Notes: generated by a model from the letters alone, not told the origin. Counted from the first letter of the stretch, positions 20,736 through 32,903 are shown. The stretch is DNA of 64,000 bases from Gigaspora rosea (GCA_003550325.1 QKWP01000112.1:4869-68868); one strand, 5' to 3'. Program-made: numbers and translations.

Positions 20736-21122
20736 TAACTACTGATAAATAATAGTACATATGAAAACCACTCATATTTAATATAACGAGATTTTAAAGC
20801 TCCTGATTATCTCCGAAATACGTTAATTTTGAAACTCTCCAACGGTAAAGATGACTTATCTGGAAAATTTGTTATCGATTAAATGATATTTCATGAAAAT
20901 GTGATGCCTTAGTAACAAATGATTTCAGGAAGTTAATCAGTAACTCTTAGTTTCGCCATACTTACGCTTGTAATTTATATATAATAAGTGCTTTCAGAAT
21001 TTGATTGAAAATAAAATAAAAACAGTAAACAGCTGTTTCAAACCAAATAAACAAAATACATTACATATTTAACTGCTCAATCTAAATTTGAACCCTTAAT
21101 TTATTTTATAAATTGCACAATT

Positions 21123-22343
21123 ATGAAATACATTTACCTTTATGTAATTTATTATTTTTTACATTTCAAAAATATTTAATAATTCATGCTCGAGAACCAT
21201 TAGCTGAATTATGGGATATAAAAGATGACGAAATTCTAAACTTTTTAGAAACTGAAAAGTATTTATCTTTGGTGGATAGAACATTAAAACCGTTGTTAAA
21301 TGATGTAAGTTTCGGTGAAACTTTTGTAGATTTGAAAAAAAATAAAGTAAAAGTTCATACAGTAGATAAATCTAAAATCTCCGATATAATTTCTAAACCA
21401 GAGATAAAAAAATATTCAAATTCTATAAATTTTATACCAGCAAATAAGCCCTTAAATAATTTAACATTCTCGTTTAATGAAATAATAAGGATAGCTAATC
21501 AAACTAAAAGTATTGGATTAAGTGGAATTGTAATTATGATTCATCCATTACTTAATGAAGTCACTGTAAATTTGCCTATTGGTAATATCACTGAAACTAT
21601 TCAAGACTTTATAAACGCTATCATGATATATGATCCGAAAATAAATCATCCATCTGATTTGTCAGCATCGTATACCAAGAGGGGCATAGATGAAAGAGGA
21701 TTATTTATCAAGGTATTATCTGGAGATAAGATTCACTTTGATAATAATGCTACGTGTACGGCGGGCTTCTTGGCAAAAGGAAAAAACAAACAATTTCTTG
21801 TAAGTGCAGGACATTATATTGGCAATGTCAATGTTACTAAATCAAAACCAAGGGTTTTTTATCATGGTCTTAATAATAAACCATTGTTAATTGGGAAAGT
21901 GGTATATTCTATTTGGTCTGCACCATACGACTTTAGTTTAATTGATACAAAGAGTATGAATATACGTTTAAAGCTATCAACGAATATTAAGAATAGGTTT
22001 GTTTCATATCCTGAATTAATTATTGAAAAAAATGGTATGCCACAATCTAGTCATATTACACATTTATGCAAATCTGGCTCGGCGTCACATCTTACTTGTG
22101 GTAATATAATATCGTTCAATGGGGCTTTCGTAAGTGAACAAGGCGAACTGTATACGGGAATAATTATTATCTACAGAAGTTTTTCGTGGTGACAGTGGAT
22201 CGCCTTCATTTTCTTATTTAAATTTGAGATCAGTGACTTTAAATGGTATAATATTTTGGACTAGAAATAACAATAATGAGAACAGATTTTCTGCAACTAT
22301 GCCATTAAAAATGATTTTTGATAAAGCCAGAATAAATTTTTAG
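21123..22343 (+). pseudogene. secreted chymotrypsin-fold serine protease with propeptide, frameshifted
   Basis: The ATG at 21123 reads as a signal peptide (MKYIYLYVIYYFLHF), but a shift near 21165-21180 is needed to enter the main frame (AREPLAELWDIKDDEI). A propeptide-like region follows (about 150 residues; FGETFVDLKKNKVKVHTVD). The protease domain starts near CTAGFLAKGKN. All three catalytic residues are visible: His in LVSAGHYIGN, Asp in YDFSLID and Ser in GDSGSPSF. The Ser sits in another frame because of a second shift near 22160-22180; that frame ends at TAG 22341-22343. The usual Cys after the catalytic His (GHC) is Tyr here, losing a disulfide, while CKSGSASHLTC is kept. The architecture resembles streptogrisin/alpha-lytic proteases. 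Likely a young pseudogene. Confidence 0.82.
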
Positions 22344-23239
22344 ATTTTAAGCCCGCATATTGTTGAGGGCGAGATTTTTTATTTCAAAAATATTTTGATA
22401 TTTTTTTTCAATTGTTATTTTTTGAGCATAGTGGTTTTATTCCCTATAAAAAAATGTTATTATTATATTCCGAAATATTTCAGATTTTTATTTTAAAAAT
22501 TTTCAGAAAATTTTCCGATAATATATTCCGAAAATGTTCAAGAAAATGGGCATTTTTTAGAACACTCATTTATCACAATATTCAATAACTAATCCAATTA
22601 TTTTTATAAATCTGATAAATGTGTTGTTTCTTGATTATTTTTTGAATAACAGATAAATTATGAATATGTATTTGTAAAAGTAATTCAAAATTCTATTATA
22701 CTCGTGCTATAAAATATATTTTTAAAATTAATTCTAATCATCTAGTTCAGATTATCTTAATTATAATTATAAAATCTAATTATTCTAACCCTAACCAGCA
22801 AATATTTTACTAACCCTAACTATTTCTCTAATAATGATACAACAATACCTGAAGTGATAGCATTACAGAAAGGACAACATGGCACAAAACAGTAAATCTA
22901 ACTAGTGTTTATATCAATTATCATGATTTCAAAATAATACAGCCCAACTTCAATATAACATAGTGCAAAAAAGTATGAAACCCTTACTAGCAACTCTTCA
23001 ACAATAGCAACTTCAAAATAACTTCTCCAACTACAGTGATTTCAACAAAAATAATTTAACTATTGATAGCATATATATATTCTTCCTTCTCACTACATAA
23101 AGCAATCTTTTATATATGTTACATCTAGATTAACGTGGTTACGAAACATGAAGTAAGAAAAATTACTATTTACAAGAAATGTGGTAAAGGGAAGAGATTG
23201 AGTCATTGCGTAAGGATTGGTAGTGTTTAGAAAAATGAA
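22344..23239. other. intergenic downstream of the protease
   Basis: AT-rich, with CTAACCCTAACC at about 22787 and ACTAACCCTAAC at about 22809. No coding or element ends were recognised. Confidence 0.4.
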
Positions 23240-23247
23240 GTAATAAT

Positions 23248-24194
23248 TAGGGTGTCCAGGATTATGCTATTAGCATAATTTAGCATAATTCGAGTTCGAT
23301 ACCATTATTATGCTAGCAGCAGAATTCAGCATAATTTATATTTTCTAGCATAAAGCTTAGCATAATTTGAGTATTTTTGATAAAATTTATAACAAAATTG
23401 CAGTTTTAGTTATTATATATATATACGGTACAGAGAAAAACCTCATTATTTCATATAATACATATACCAGGAACGTAGTTATAACCAGTGTCTGAAATTC
23501 AATTTTTAAATTAGTTGCGGGCTGCAACTAAATAAAAAAAAATAGTTGCGGATTATAAAAATTAGTTGCGCGTATAAGCATTTAATCAAAATTTATAAGT
23601 AAAATTTGCAAATTTATGTGCGGAATTTGCATATGCACTTCAGATTTTGGTTGCGGAAATTTAAAATTTGTTGCGGTCCGCAGACTCCGCAACCCAATTT
23701 CAGACACTGGTTATAACAGAGTGTATAGTTAACTGCTAGGCAAAATCTTGCTTTTGATTGGCATGTTGATGGGCTGTGTTAGTGCAACGTACTGCTATTG
23801 TACAGTACTTATATGAGCAGCCGTAATATCATATGATGATATGATGAAACAAAGTCAGGTGAGAATGTTACGCGTTATTTAATTGACACATGTTTTCCCG
23901 ATCATAAATGACCCAGGTCAATTTGTGATACCACAGCAATATAATAAACTACTGATAATAGTTACATATTATTAATAATAACAATGACGATAATTATAAT
24001 TATTAATAATCACATTGATATTTGCATCAAAAAATTCGAATAAATATAATTCGTAAATAGTTATTTTTAAAAATTATACATTATAAAAACTACAGTATAA
24101 AATTTATTAATTTAAAAAAAAATTTTTTTAAGAAAAATCATTAGCATTAAAAGCATAATTTACTATCATTAACAGCAGAATTCTGGACACCCTA
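23248..24194. mobile_element. 947-bp nonautonomous hAT, TIR TAGGGTGTCCAG, with a nested MITE
   Basis: The left end TAGGGTGTCCAGGATTATGC pairs with GAATTCTGGACACCCTA at the right. The perfect TSD GTAATAAT lies at 23240-23247 and 24195-24202. Repeated TAGCATAAT/AGCATAATTT motifs are clustered just inside both ends. Same family as 17146-17775. It carries the nested element 23486-23709. Confidence 0.95.
23486..23709. mobile_element. 224-bp hAT MITE, TIR CAGTGTCTGAAATT
   Basis: CAGTGTCTGAAATTCAA and AATTTCAGACACTG are inverted ends. The perfect, palindromic 8-bp TSD GTTATAAC lies at 23478-23485 and 23710-23717. GTTGCGG repeats fill the subterminal regions. It is inserted inside the larger hAT element, hence younger. 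Confidence 0.95.
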
Positions 24195-24202
24195 GTAATA
24201 AT

Positions 24203-25101
24203 ATAGTAATCAGGGCTTCTCAATTACTCTGACATGGAAATGTAGTTCGGAAATGGTATCATACGTCGATTTGATCGGCCAATTTTTTGTATGATAAAAT
24301 TTCCCGTGACAAGGGCGCTATATCGAGTGAACCGTGTATGTACATGAGTAAATTACTCATTAAAAATGAAGATGAAGAAACTGTTAGTATTGTTATTTCT
24401 TATTGAGCCGTATCAATAAAGCCAAAATTCGGTCATCAACCAAATATTTGGTTATCAAAACAAATATTTTGGTACCAATTTTTTAATCAAGTAAGGCGTC
24501 TTTATTACAACATATCAAAATTATCTTAGGTTTATTTACATGTATATAAGATTTATCTCGTTCTTTTTCATTATTGCCCTTATTTTCTTTAATGATCTTA
24601 ATTCTATTCTTGATTATATGTGAGAATAGACCCTAACATTTGTATACCAATCCCAATTTCATATATTATCATATTTGGCCAATTATTTACATAACTGGTT
24701 TACATTTTCGCCAGTAAATCTTCAAATTTTTAAATTTATTTACAAATTATGTATTAATCATTTAATGTTTATGCTCCAAAAGTGTTTATCCATACCATTT
24801 TTTTTTAAACTATTTAATCAATTTTGACGCACCACACTAGTCATAGAAATTTATATAAAATAATACACCCTAATTTGGTATATTTATTTGTAGTCAACTT
24901 TTCAATTTTTGTATATTTCATTATGTTATTTTACAATGCATAATTACTAATTTAATCTAAAGGTCACAATTTTAAATACAGTAATTTTAAACAATACGAT
25001 TTGATATTAATTGAGTTATACCAGGAACAGATTGCAACGAAGAATATTCCAAGAACGGACGGTAAAGCCGCAACAATACTCCCATTTAAAATAAGGATTT
25101 T
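24203..25101. other. intergenic, no gene seen
   Basis: AT-rich. Repeated AACCAAATATTTGGTT-like palindromes occur near 24440-24475. No supported feature. Confidence 0.4.
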
Positions 25102-25408
25102 GTTAAATTTAACGGGTTGCGATATCGCAGGTTAATATTTAAAAAAATTAAAATTATTATTAGTTAAGGTTAGGGGTTCGAACTAGTATTAATATTAGGG
25201 TTAGAAGGCTTAGAAGGCGCATACATATGTGCAAAATTAAGTGCTAAAAACTTTTAATTAGAAGCCCAAGACTAGTTTAAATAATGAAATTTCAAGATAT
25301 TTAAAATTTTTGATTTTTTTCTAATTTTCGTTCGTTTTGTTCACAAGATCCTGTGATCTAATTGGCCAATCGTATTAATCTGCGATATAGCAACCTGCGA
25401 TATTTAAC
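25102..25408. mobile_element. about 307-bp MITE with GCGATATCGCAGG ends
   Basis: The left region (25102-25139: GTTAAATTTAACGGGTTGCG, ATATCGCAGGTTAATA) pairs imperfectly with 25373-25408, whose complement reads GTTAAATATCGCAGGTTGCT. The interior carries TTAGGGTTAG near 25195. No clear TSD. Confidence 0.65.
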
Positions 25409-25496
25409 AATATCTTAAAACTACAATTTTTCTAAATTAGCCATTTAGAAAATAAATTACAACATATATAGTATGAGATGTTAATTATTAAAACAA

Positions 25497-25700
25497 AATA
25501 AATTGAAAGAAATAAAAATGCTATTTCCGACTGATGAACCATCATAAATAAGAAGGTTAGACTTCGGGTTTCAATTACAACTTAAACAAGTATGATCTGT
25601 TAATAGCATTTATGTTATTAAATAAATTGAAAGAAAATAATTGACTGATGAACCATCATTAATGAGAAAAGGAAATGAGACTTGGAGTTTCAATTTATTA
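25497..25700. repeat. direct repeat of about 80 bp, two copies
   Basis: ATAAATTGAAAGAAA, GACTGATGAACCATCAT and a GAGACTT..TTTCAATT end occur in the same order at about 25497-25576 and 25621-25700. Confidence 0.7.
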
Positions 25701-25969
25701 TTTACCGAATTGGACCTTTAAAGACTTTATATATAGTAACATATAAAACACTTGATTATAATATATACATTGATCAAATTTTTCACGAGCTAAAATTTGA
25801 TAAATAATTAAATAAATAGAAAGTGCACATGTAAAATGGCAAAAAGGGTTGCACCGCATGACCACATATAGTAAAAGTGATCGAGCAAAAATTCAAAATC
25901 TTTAAAATCTTTATAAAACCTTAATGAATGAAAATCGAAGCTTCATTTTCTCTTAGCCATATTCAAATA

Positions 25970-26060
25970 GGATCTCTTGCAGTATAGGTGACACCATTAA
26001 TAAAATGTATTATTGATTAATTGATTTAGAATAAGTGTCATCTATACTGTAAGAGATCCC
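25970..26060. mobile_element. 91-bp miniature inverted-repeat element
   Basis: GGATCTCTTGCAGTATAGGT at 25970 pairs with the complement of ATCTATACTGTAAGAGATCC at the right, and GTGACAC/GTGTCAT continues inward. About 40 nt separate the arms. No TSD was identified. Confidence 0.75.
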
Positions 26061-26316
26061 TAAAAATGATTACATTTCGGGTTCGTATTTTTAGCGTTGA
26101 TTATTTAATCTTTTTTTTTCTCCGTGTGTTAACTTCTTACGTGTGTTAATTTACTTTTTTTTATTCATTTTATTCTATTTTTTATTTTCAATTAACTATC
26201 CTATCTTATACTACTATACATTACTATCGTTCATTCATCATTTTATTTAATACGGTCGTTTATATATTATTACATATGGGATCTTAATTCACCCTTCGGA
26301 AGAATCATAGTACCAT

Positions 26317-27020
26317 TGTTACACTCAAACCACCTCTAAAACGGTTTAGTGAAACTGGGGTTTAAAATAATTGAAAGCCTCACGTGCTTAGTAAATAGAA
26401 CGTGATTCTATATAGAGGTTTTATGTGATTTGCTTTTATGAAAGAGGCAGAACGGCTATGGGCATATGGAGATACCGATAGTCGTATCAGTTTATAAATA
26501 AAACTATAACTAACAATAATAATTTATATAATGCGTGAAGACTATCACAGTAATCACTTGATCTTTATTATAGTCGATATCTTTAATCACTAACGATAAT
26601 CGATGGAAATCGAGTTACACAAGTGTATGAAGACACAAGCATCAGTTTATTTAATAAATCAGTGTATGAAGACACGATTATTTATTAGAATAATGAGTTA
26701 TTTATTAGACAACTATTTAATAGATAACTATTTAACTAGTCTAGTAGACAACTGATTTGGCTCAAAGGCGAGACTCATCGTATTTATATATTTTACTATA
26801 TAGTTCGTGATCAATGAGATCTGCTAGATATCGGTGATATATTAGATCTATGTGATCTATAAGATCATTAATATTAGTGTGATCCATGTGATCAAGAGGA
26901 TCATCGTGATCACTGTGATCTATGTGATTTACGTGATTTCTTGGCTTCGATGTTCACATGTTCTAATGTCTCGTGACATACCTGTCCAATAATATTCTAT
27001 GACGTATTCTAGGTATAACA
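26317..27020 (-). repeat. 3' LTR of the gag-only element
   Basis: On the plus strand it begins TGTTACACTCAAACCACCTC and ends TCTAGGTATAACA. On the element's own strand it starts TGTTATACC and ends GTGTAACA. Closely matches 34369-35073. Confidence 0.93.
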
Positions 27021-27034
27021 TTTCTCCCTCCTTA
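27021..27034 (-). promoter_or_regulatory. polypurine tract
   Basis: On the minus strand AAGGAGGGAGAAA abuts the 3' LTR start (TGTTATACC), as expected for the plus-strand primer of reverse transcription. Confidence 0.75.
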
Positions 27035-27207
27035 TTCATGAGCTCCGCGAATGATAACAAATTTTTAAGTCCAAGTGTTTTATGAACACTATCTCCAATA
27101 CCATGGAGATAACAATTACCTACATTATATGCACCACAAGCATTACCTGCGTTTCTTTATAAGTATCGTTGAGTAACCATGCATTTCGTAGGAAATCTAT
27201 GTTTACC

Positions 27208-28048
27208 TCCAAGGGGGACTGTCCCATCATTTGTAGATCGGTTACACAATTGATAAAAGCTTTTTTTATATTGTTTTACAATACTTTTTTAGGAAGCTCG
27301 CGTAACTTAATCCTGCTATGAAAGACAAAAAGTCTTCTAAGCAAACTTGAAGTATTCGAGCCGCACTACAACATATTTTTTTAATCCCAGTTAATCCCAC
27401 ACTGTTATGTCGCTACCTCTTAGTAAAGTTATGTTTAAAAAGTATATAGTTCAAAGTATAAAACCACTATTTTAACTAAATTTTGTATATAAAACGAAGG
27501 AAAAAAGTAAAACCAAGAGGTAACGATTTAGTGAAGGTAAGGTAGTATACAAGCTTATTTAAGTTTATTTAATTATTATTATATATATTATATATGTAGA
27601 AATATTCCAATTATATATATATATATATTTTTATATTGTTTAGGTTGTAATAAGAATCGAAGTTAATTATCTACGCATTAATTGTATTAATATCTTCACT
27701 AATTATAATGGTTGTATTGAGAGATTATGTAAAATATATGGGTTTTGGATTAGATATAAGTTGATTGTATAGAATTACAAAAATTTTTATTACAAAAATT
27801 AGTTGATTTAGTTATATATAAACGAATTAATAAAAAAAAGCATGTTTGCACGTCTCAATAACATTCAGGAAATTAATTTAAATTTAAATTTTAATATATT
27901 TCTAGTTTATTATTTTTTATTTTTTATTTTTTTCGCATTTTTTAATTATTTTTTATTTCTAAAAAACATAAATTTGATTGGTCATCACTTATCGGAGCTT
28001 TTCGTAAGTGATCTGCAGTTTGTGTAACTGAGGACGGTCCCCCTTGGA
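27208..28048. mobile_element. 841-bp MULE-like element, 9-bp TSD ATGTTTACC
   Basis: The ends TCCAAGGGGGACTGTCC and the complement of GGACGGTCCCCCTTGGA pair at 16 of 17 positions. The perfect 9-bp TSD ATGTTTACC lies at 27199-27207 and 28049-28057. The interior is AT-rich. The 61-residue hydrophobic frame at 27842-28027 has no known homologue pattern. It inserted into the gag-only LTR element. Confidence 0.93.
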
Positions 28049-28435
28049 ATGTTTACCAGTATACGTAATTTGTACTACATGAGTATGTATAATAAGGGGT
28101 CCATATATTAATCGATTATGCATGTTTTTAGTCAATATGTCCTCTTCTTGAATAACTGGAAAAATTTGCTTCTATACAGTAGTCAAGGTTTTACTTTTCT
28201 GATAGGTATCCACCTGGGTCAAAAATTCGAATACATGATAAGCATATTGGTAGATATTGGACGATTTTATGTAGTATCATATTGAGTATGAGTATAGTTG
28301 TCCTTTTAAGGAACATTTTCAACTATTGTTTCTCCTTAATTTTAGGTCCGTATGTGTCTATCTTTTCCCTAATTCAGGTGCTATTTGTTACCTTCAATTC
28401 TTGATGTACACGCGTTAGGTAATGTATCGGTTGTA

Positions 28436-28723
28436 TCAGTAGGTTTTTGTCTTTCTTATTATATTTATATCAGTAGGATTAACTTTGTCGACTATTTTAC
28501 ATTTCTCTAGATCTTTTGGTTCGTATGAATATTTAATCATCCTTTTGTGTTCGTCCACCCGTTTTATCCAGGTTGTGCCTATGCAATCCAAGGTAGTTGG
28601 TTCATATTCTTCTTGCTTCCTGAGTTTATTCATGTCTTTGGTTGCTCCTTTTAATGTTTCAACCTTTTTATTCCAAATTTTACAAGCACGTTCTAGATCG
28701 TTATTAATATTGGGTCCTATTCT
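28436..28723 (-). pseudogene. gag-like protein, C-terminal part
   Basis: On the minus strand this continues, in frame, from 31711 across the piggyBac insertion: RIGPNINNDLERACKIWNKK, then KDMNKLRKQEEYEPTTLDCI, TWIKRVDEHKRMIKYSYEP and a stop after IIRKTKTY at 28436. The lysine/glutamate-rich, possibly coiled-coil composition matches the upstream parts. A TAA at the insertion site (within TTAA) interrupts it. No enzymatic motif is visible. Confidence 0.6.
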
Positions 28724-29387
28724 TTAAACCGTCCACTTAAGCAGGCAAATTTGCCTGCTTAAATTATTAAAAAATTCTTTAATTTGAAAAAAAATTATGA
28801 AAATCTTTGCCTAAATTAGTTAGAGTAATTTCTGAAGACCCAAATTACATAATACATACTACCGTTTTAGCATTGCACAAGTTGTGTAAGATAAGCAAAA
28901 TGCACGAATTTAAGTCACATGTCATATACCGTGCCAATTTTGTGAATTATTTTACACAAGTTAAATTTTCGGGCCATCCAGGCTGACCAGAGTACTACAT
29001 TCTTAAGCAAACTTGGTTGTGAGGTCATGATTTATACGGTTTGTTCTTAAAAAGGGTCCTGATAATATTAAATAAAACTTTCGGGTTATCAAACTTTCAT
29101 CATTATGTTAGCCAGAAATTAATAATTTTAGGATTTTAATCCGCTTTATGATGCTAATTACAGTATCATTAAAAATTGTTCAAATTGATCGTAAATTAAT
29201 AAATTAAGAATTCATGACGTAATAATTAAATAAATAATAAAATAATTTAAAGAAAATATATACATATTTTTTTTTATTATTTGATCCATAGGATCGTTTC
29301 GCCTGCCCATCCACTCATAAAGGCTTTGTTTTGGTCCATAGGACTGCATCGCCCATCCACCCACCCAACTAAAACCTTGTTATTTAT

Positions 29388-31392
29388 CTAATGGTTCCTT
29401 GTTTTCAATATGGAACCCAAAAAAACAATTGTGGCTCTTGTTGCAACAAGTGGCACATCGCAATCTAAACACCAAATTTGACTTTGACATGGTGTTTTGC
29501 GATCCATATCCGATTCTTTGATATTTGCCAGCCATGTGCACCACCGGCATGCTTCACGACGTTTTTTCCACACTGCCAAATGATTACCAGGTGCTAAACG
29601 TTTATCCGAGAGCTTAAAATTTTTCGTGACCCTTTGTTGTTTTTCCTTTTCTTTCAAACATTCTCGTAATTTAACTTTGCCACTATCATTCGCGAAGTCA
29701 ATAAGGTTCTACACAAGTTCAACTCGAAAATTTTTATGTTCTTGTATAGATCCTAAAATTTTGGTGATAAGATACGTATTAATAATTGTAGTGTCCAACA
29801 ACCAGAAGAAAAGGGGCATCCAATTTCATTATGCCGCTTGTTGAGTATCGTAATAGGATCGCAATTGATCAGCGATATCCACGCCGGTCATATTATGGTT
29901 GTAGTCGTCGACTATTTTAGGAATTTTTAATTTTTTTTTTTTGGACTCAGATCCAAAAACTGCACGCACCTTTGTTGCATTGGTACTCGTTTCTCTTGGC
30001 CTTTTTCTTTCTCACTCTACTTCCCAGTCTTCACCCGCAAGACAGTGAATCGTTGAAAGCATTGTAACTGGCCCATTGTCTTGCCAGAAAATTGCTAACA
30101 CACCATCTACCACAACACCTGAACGAACATCCCAATCCAATTTGACATTCTTATCCATTTTCAGTTCCTTCGGAAATCTAGTCAACGTTTTACGGACAGT
30201 TCCGCAAGCACCAACTCCTATTTGTCGAAGATATGAAAAAGAGAAATGCTACTAAAGTAATTATCCATAAAAATATTGTAAAAAAACTGTTAATATGGAA
30301 GCTGTTCAACGAGGTGACAAACCAAAGAACCAACTTGACTAAGACCATCTTTTTTTTTACATTATTTGGAGAAACACAGGATGTTGGTAAAAAAGTATAG
30401 TTGTAACCGGCTTCGCAAAGTGAAAAAACCTTAAAGCCTTCTGGAACAGGCTTATTCTTCATTNCCAATTTGACATTCTTATCCATTTTTAGTTCCTTTG
30501 GAAATCTAGCTGACATTTTACAGACAGTTCCGCAAGCACCAACTCCTACCTGTCGAAGAAACACAGGATGTTGGTAAAAAAGTATAGTTGTAACCGGCTT
30601 CGCAAAGTGAAAAAACCTTAAAGCCTTCTAGAACAGGCTTATTCTTCATTCGGACCGTGTGGATGCTTTGTCCAAAGAATCTTATCATCATCTCGTTTAT
30701 CGAAACGTTTGAGCCTGGAATATAATAATGTTTTGAGGCATCACGAACATTCGAAAATAATGGCTCCACTTTTTCATAATAGTTTTTAACAGGGCTGGGG
30801 GGTGAAATGTGTAAGAACCTTTTGATTAGCTCAAAGCGTTTCAATGTCATTTGCTTTGATATTTGATGAACAGGAAGTTTCGGGTCTTCATTTCAGTATT
30901 GTTTAAGTAGCGGCAACTTGAAGAGTCCCTGATAAATAACAAGAGCAACCCACACAAAAAGCTCCTTACAGGTTACGTTTTTCTAATGTCTACCGGTAGA
31001 ACTGGCACCTTGTACCGCCGCATATTCATTAGTATTCATTACTACTATGTTGAACATGGAAATTGGAAAGAAAAGAAAAAAAATCAATTGGCCTGGGTAC
31101 ACCAACATCAAGGTGTGGTGGTAACTGGACATTTATATGACATAACGGACTTGTGTGAACCAATGGTTCAAAGTCGGAAGGTGGCGGTAATTTTGGTGTT
31201 ACTTTGCATTTTTTTTAGTGGCATGGTTAGCATCTATTGTAGGATTTTCATTCTTGTCCTTACTATCTGGCTCTGAATCAGTTAAAAAATATCACCGGTA
31301 TGTTAAAATTGTTGTATATTCTTCTTCATCCTCTTCTGCTGCATTTCTGGAAGAAGACGACGACGAACTTGAAGGTGGTATATTTTTTGACA
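29388..31392 (-). pseudogene. piggyBac transposase (DDE_Tnp_1_7), broken
   Basis: The minus-strand ATG at 31392 starts MSKNIPPSSSSSSSRNAAEE, an acidic Ser-rich N-terminus followed by stops. The frame from 30850 (MTLKRFELIKRFLHI, KVEPLFSNVRDASKHYYIPG, SINEMMIRFFGQSIHTVRMK) holds the first catalytic region of the family. IFMDNYFSSISLF (about 30270) contains a catalytic Asp in the usual MDNYF setting, and DGVLAIFWQDNGPVTMLST follows near 30100. The C-terminal cysteine-rich zinc domain is clear at 29657-29388 (REACRWCTWL, CQSQIWCLDC). Stops, frameshifts and an internal duplication with an N at 30464 break it. The family performs TTAA-specific cut-and-paste. Confidence 0.88.
30138..30648. repeat. 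duplicated piggyBac segment around a single N
   Basis: CCAATTTGACATTCTTATCC begins at about 30138 and again directly after the N at 30464; both copies run to CAGGCTTATTCTTCATT. The second copy lacks about 140 bp that encode the MDNYF region. Probably two alleles or copies joined by the assembler. Confidence 0.85.
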
Positions 31393-31710
31393 TAAAGTTG
31401 GGTTTATTTTTTTTTTTGTTTAATTGTTTTTTTCCTTGTATTTAGTAAATGCAAACTAGCAAAGGTATTTCTTTGCAAACTAGTAAAAGCATTTAATGCA
31501 GATCGATTTTGTGCAAGCGATTGTGAATTTACTTGAACCTGCATGCATATGTCATGATGCACGAGAAATACAATATTCCGGAAAATTATCGGTGATAATC
31601 CAAACTTTAATCGTAGCTTAAGAAAGTAGGGGTCAGGCTTATAAAAATTGGGTGCAATTACCTAAAAATGGTTAAAAAAAAATAAGGGGCAAATTTGCCC
31701 GCTAGACAGT

Positions 31711-32852
31711 TTAAAGGATACTACTTTCAACATTAATTTTGGGTTGTCTCCTTTCTTCTATGTGATTCATCTTTGCGGATGTTTGGCAATAAGAAGATGC
31801 TATGTGTTTATTTTTGTCTTGTGTTTCTTCATCCAGTCTGATAGGTCTTTCATGATTCTTGAATGCTTCATGTTCATCTTTTTTATATAGATTTCTTTGG
31901 CACAATTGATTTTCTTATTCCAATCTTTGTAGGTTTTTTTAAAGTCGATTTCGTCTTGGCAATATATTCTTTGTATAATTGAATCGTAAGTATTGGTTCC
32001 TTCAGCTGCAATTCTTGGACGATCAGTACCTATATTATTGTCAACCTTATTAATTATGATTTTATCTTTTATTTTAATAAAGTTTCGATATTCTTCTTTT
32101 GTAGGCATGTTATCTTCAATATATTTTGTTGATTGGGTGTCCGTTACTAAGTTAAATTTGTCTTGATGGCTTATCCCTGGGTCATATTGTTCATTCATGT
32201 TATCTTTTTCAATGGATTTCGAATTCCGTTTAATACTGAGAACGTTATTCTTCTCTATGTCAATTTTGCTATATTCATCCTTGTTGGGACTATCAATTTT
32301 ACTTTCTGCTCTATCATCACTATCGGCATTCCAATTTTGACGTTGAAAGTTACCAATATTGTTTACTTCGGTAATTGGTAAATCTAATTTTATTGTATTT
32401 GCTCTATTTAATGCAATTGTTAACGATTCTATTTGTTCTTTAGGTTTATCTTTTTCAACATCGATTTAATCTACTTTTTCCTGAAGAAGGGGCTTTTGAT
32501 CTAATTCTTCTCTTTCTTTTACTTGGCACTTTTTCTCCGATTCAAGTAGTTTTTCTTCAAGATTTGTGGAAGTCTCTAGGATATTCTTGCAGGAGGTATC
32601 AACTATTATTGGATAATTTTCATAGGTAATTATTATTGGATTTTCATTATAGAAGTCCATATTCGTTGATTTTTGTTGATTTGTAGTTTCTTCTCTTCTA
32701 GTCTCTATTTGACTTTTATTAAATGTCTTCTTACAATCTCTGTAGGCTTTTACTAAATCGATTTCTTCTCCAGAATCCATATCGGCAATATTTTTAGGGT
32801 AAATAAATGTCTTATTTTTGTTCTTTATAAATTTTGTTTCATTTTCACTCAA
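31711..32852 (-). pseudogene. gag-like protein, middle part
   Basis: The minus-strand frame from 32852 (MSENETKFIKNKNKTFIYPK) runs to a TAA at 32468-32466. It continues in the same frame through IDVEKDKPKEQIESLTIALN to MNEQYDPGISHQDKFNLVTD (32198) and NWNKKINCAKEIYI-like text near 31900. A frameshift near 31850 moves into HEAFKNHERPIRLDEETQDK, which ends at the piggyBac insertion. Composition is rich in Lys, Glu, Asn and Ile, with repeated CKKTF/CAKEIY patterns. No protease or polymerase motif occurs in any frame. This is probably one long structural polyprotein, interrupted by one stop and one shift. Confidence 0.55.
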
Positions 32853-32903
32853 GTCTTTAAGGTGATCTTAAGTAATAGGGCTTCGATTGGGATCAGGTGC
32901 CTT

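Larger units (their letters stand above)
28728..31710 (-). mobile_element. piggyBac transposon, about 2.98 kb, TSD TTAA
   Basis: TTAA lies at both edges (28724-28727 and 31711-31714). The ends ACCGTCCACTTAAGCAGGCA and the complement ACTGTCTAGCGGGCAAATTT share a CGTC/TGTC start, then a GC-AAATTTGCC palindrome. The transposase is on the minus strand. It splits the gag-like frame of the LTR element. Confidence 0.92.
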
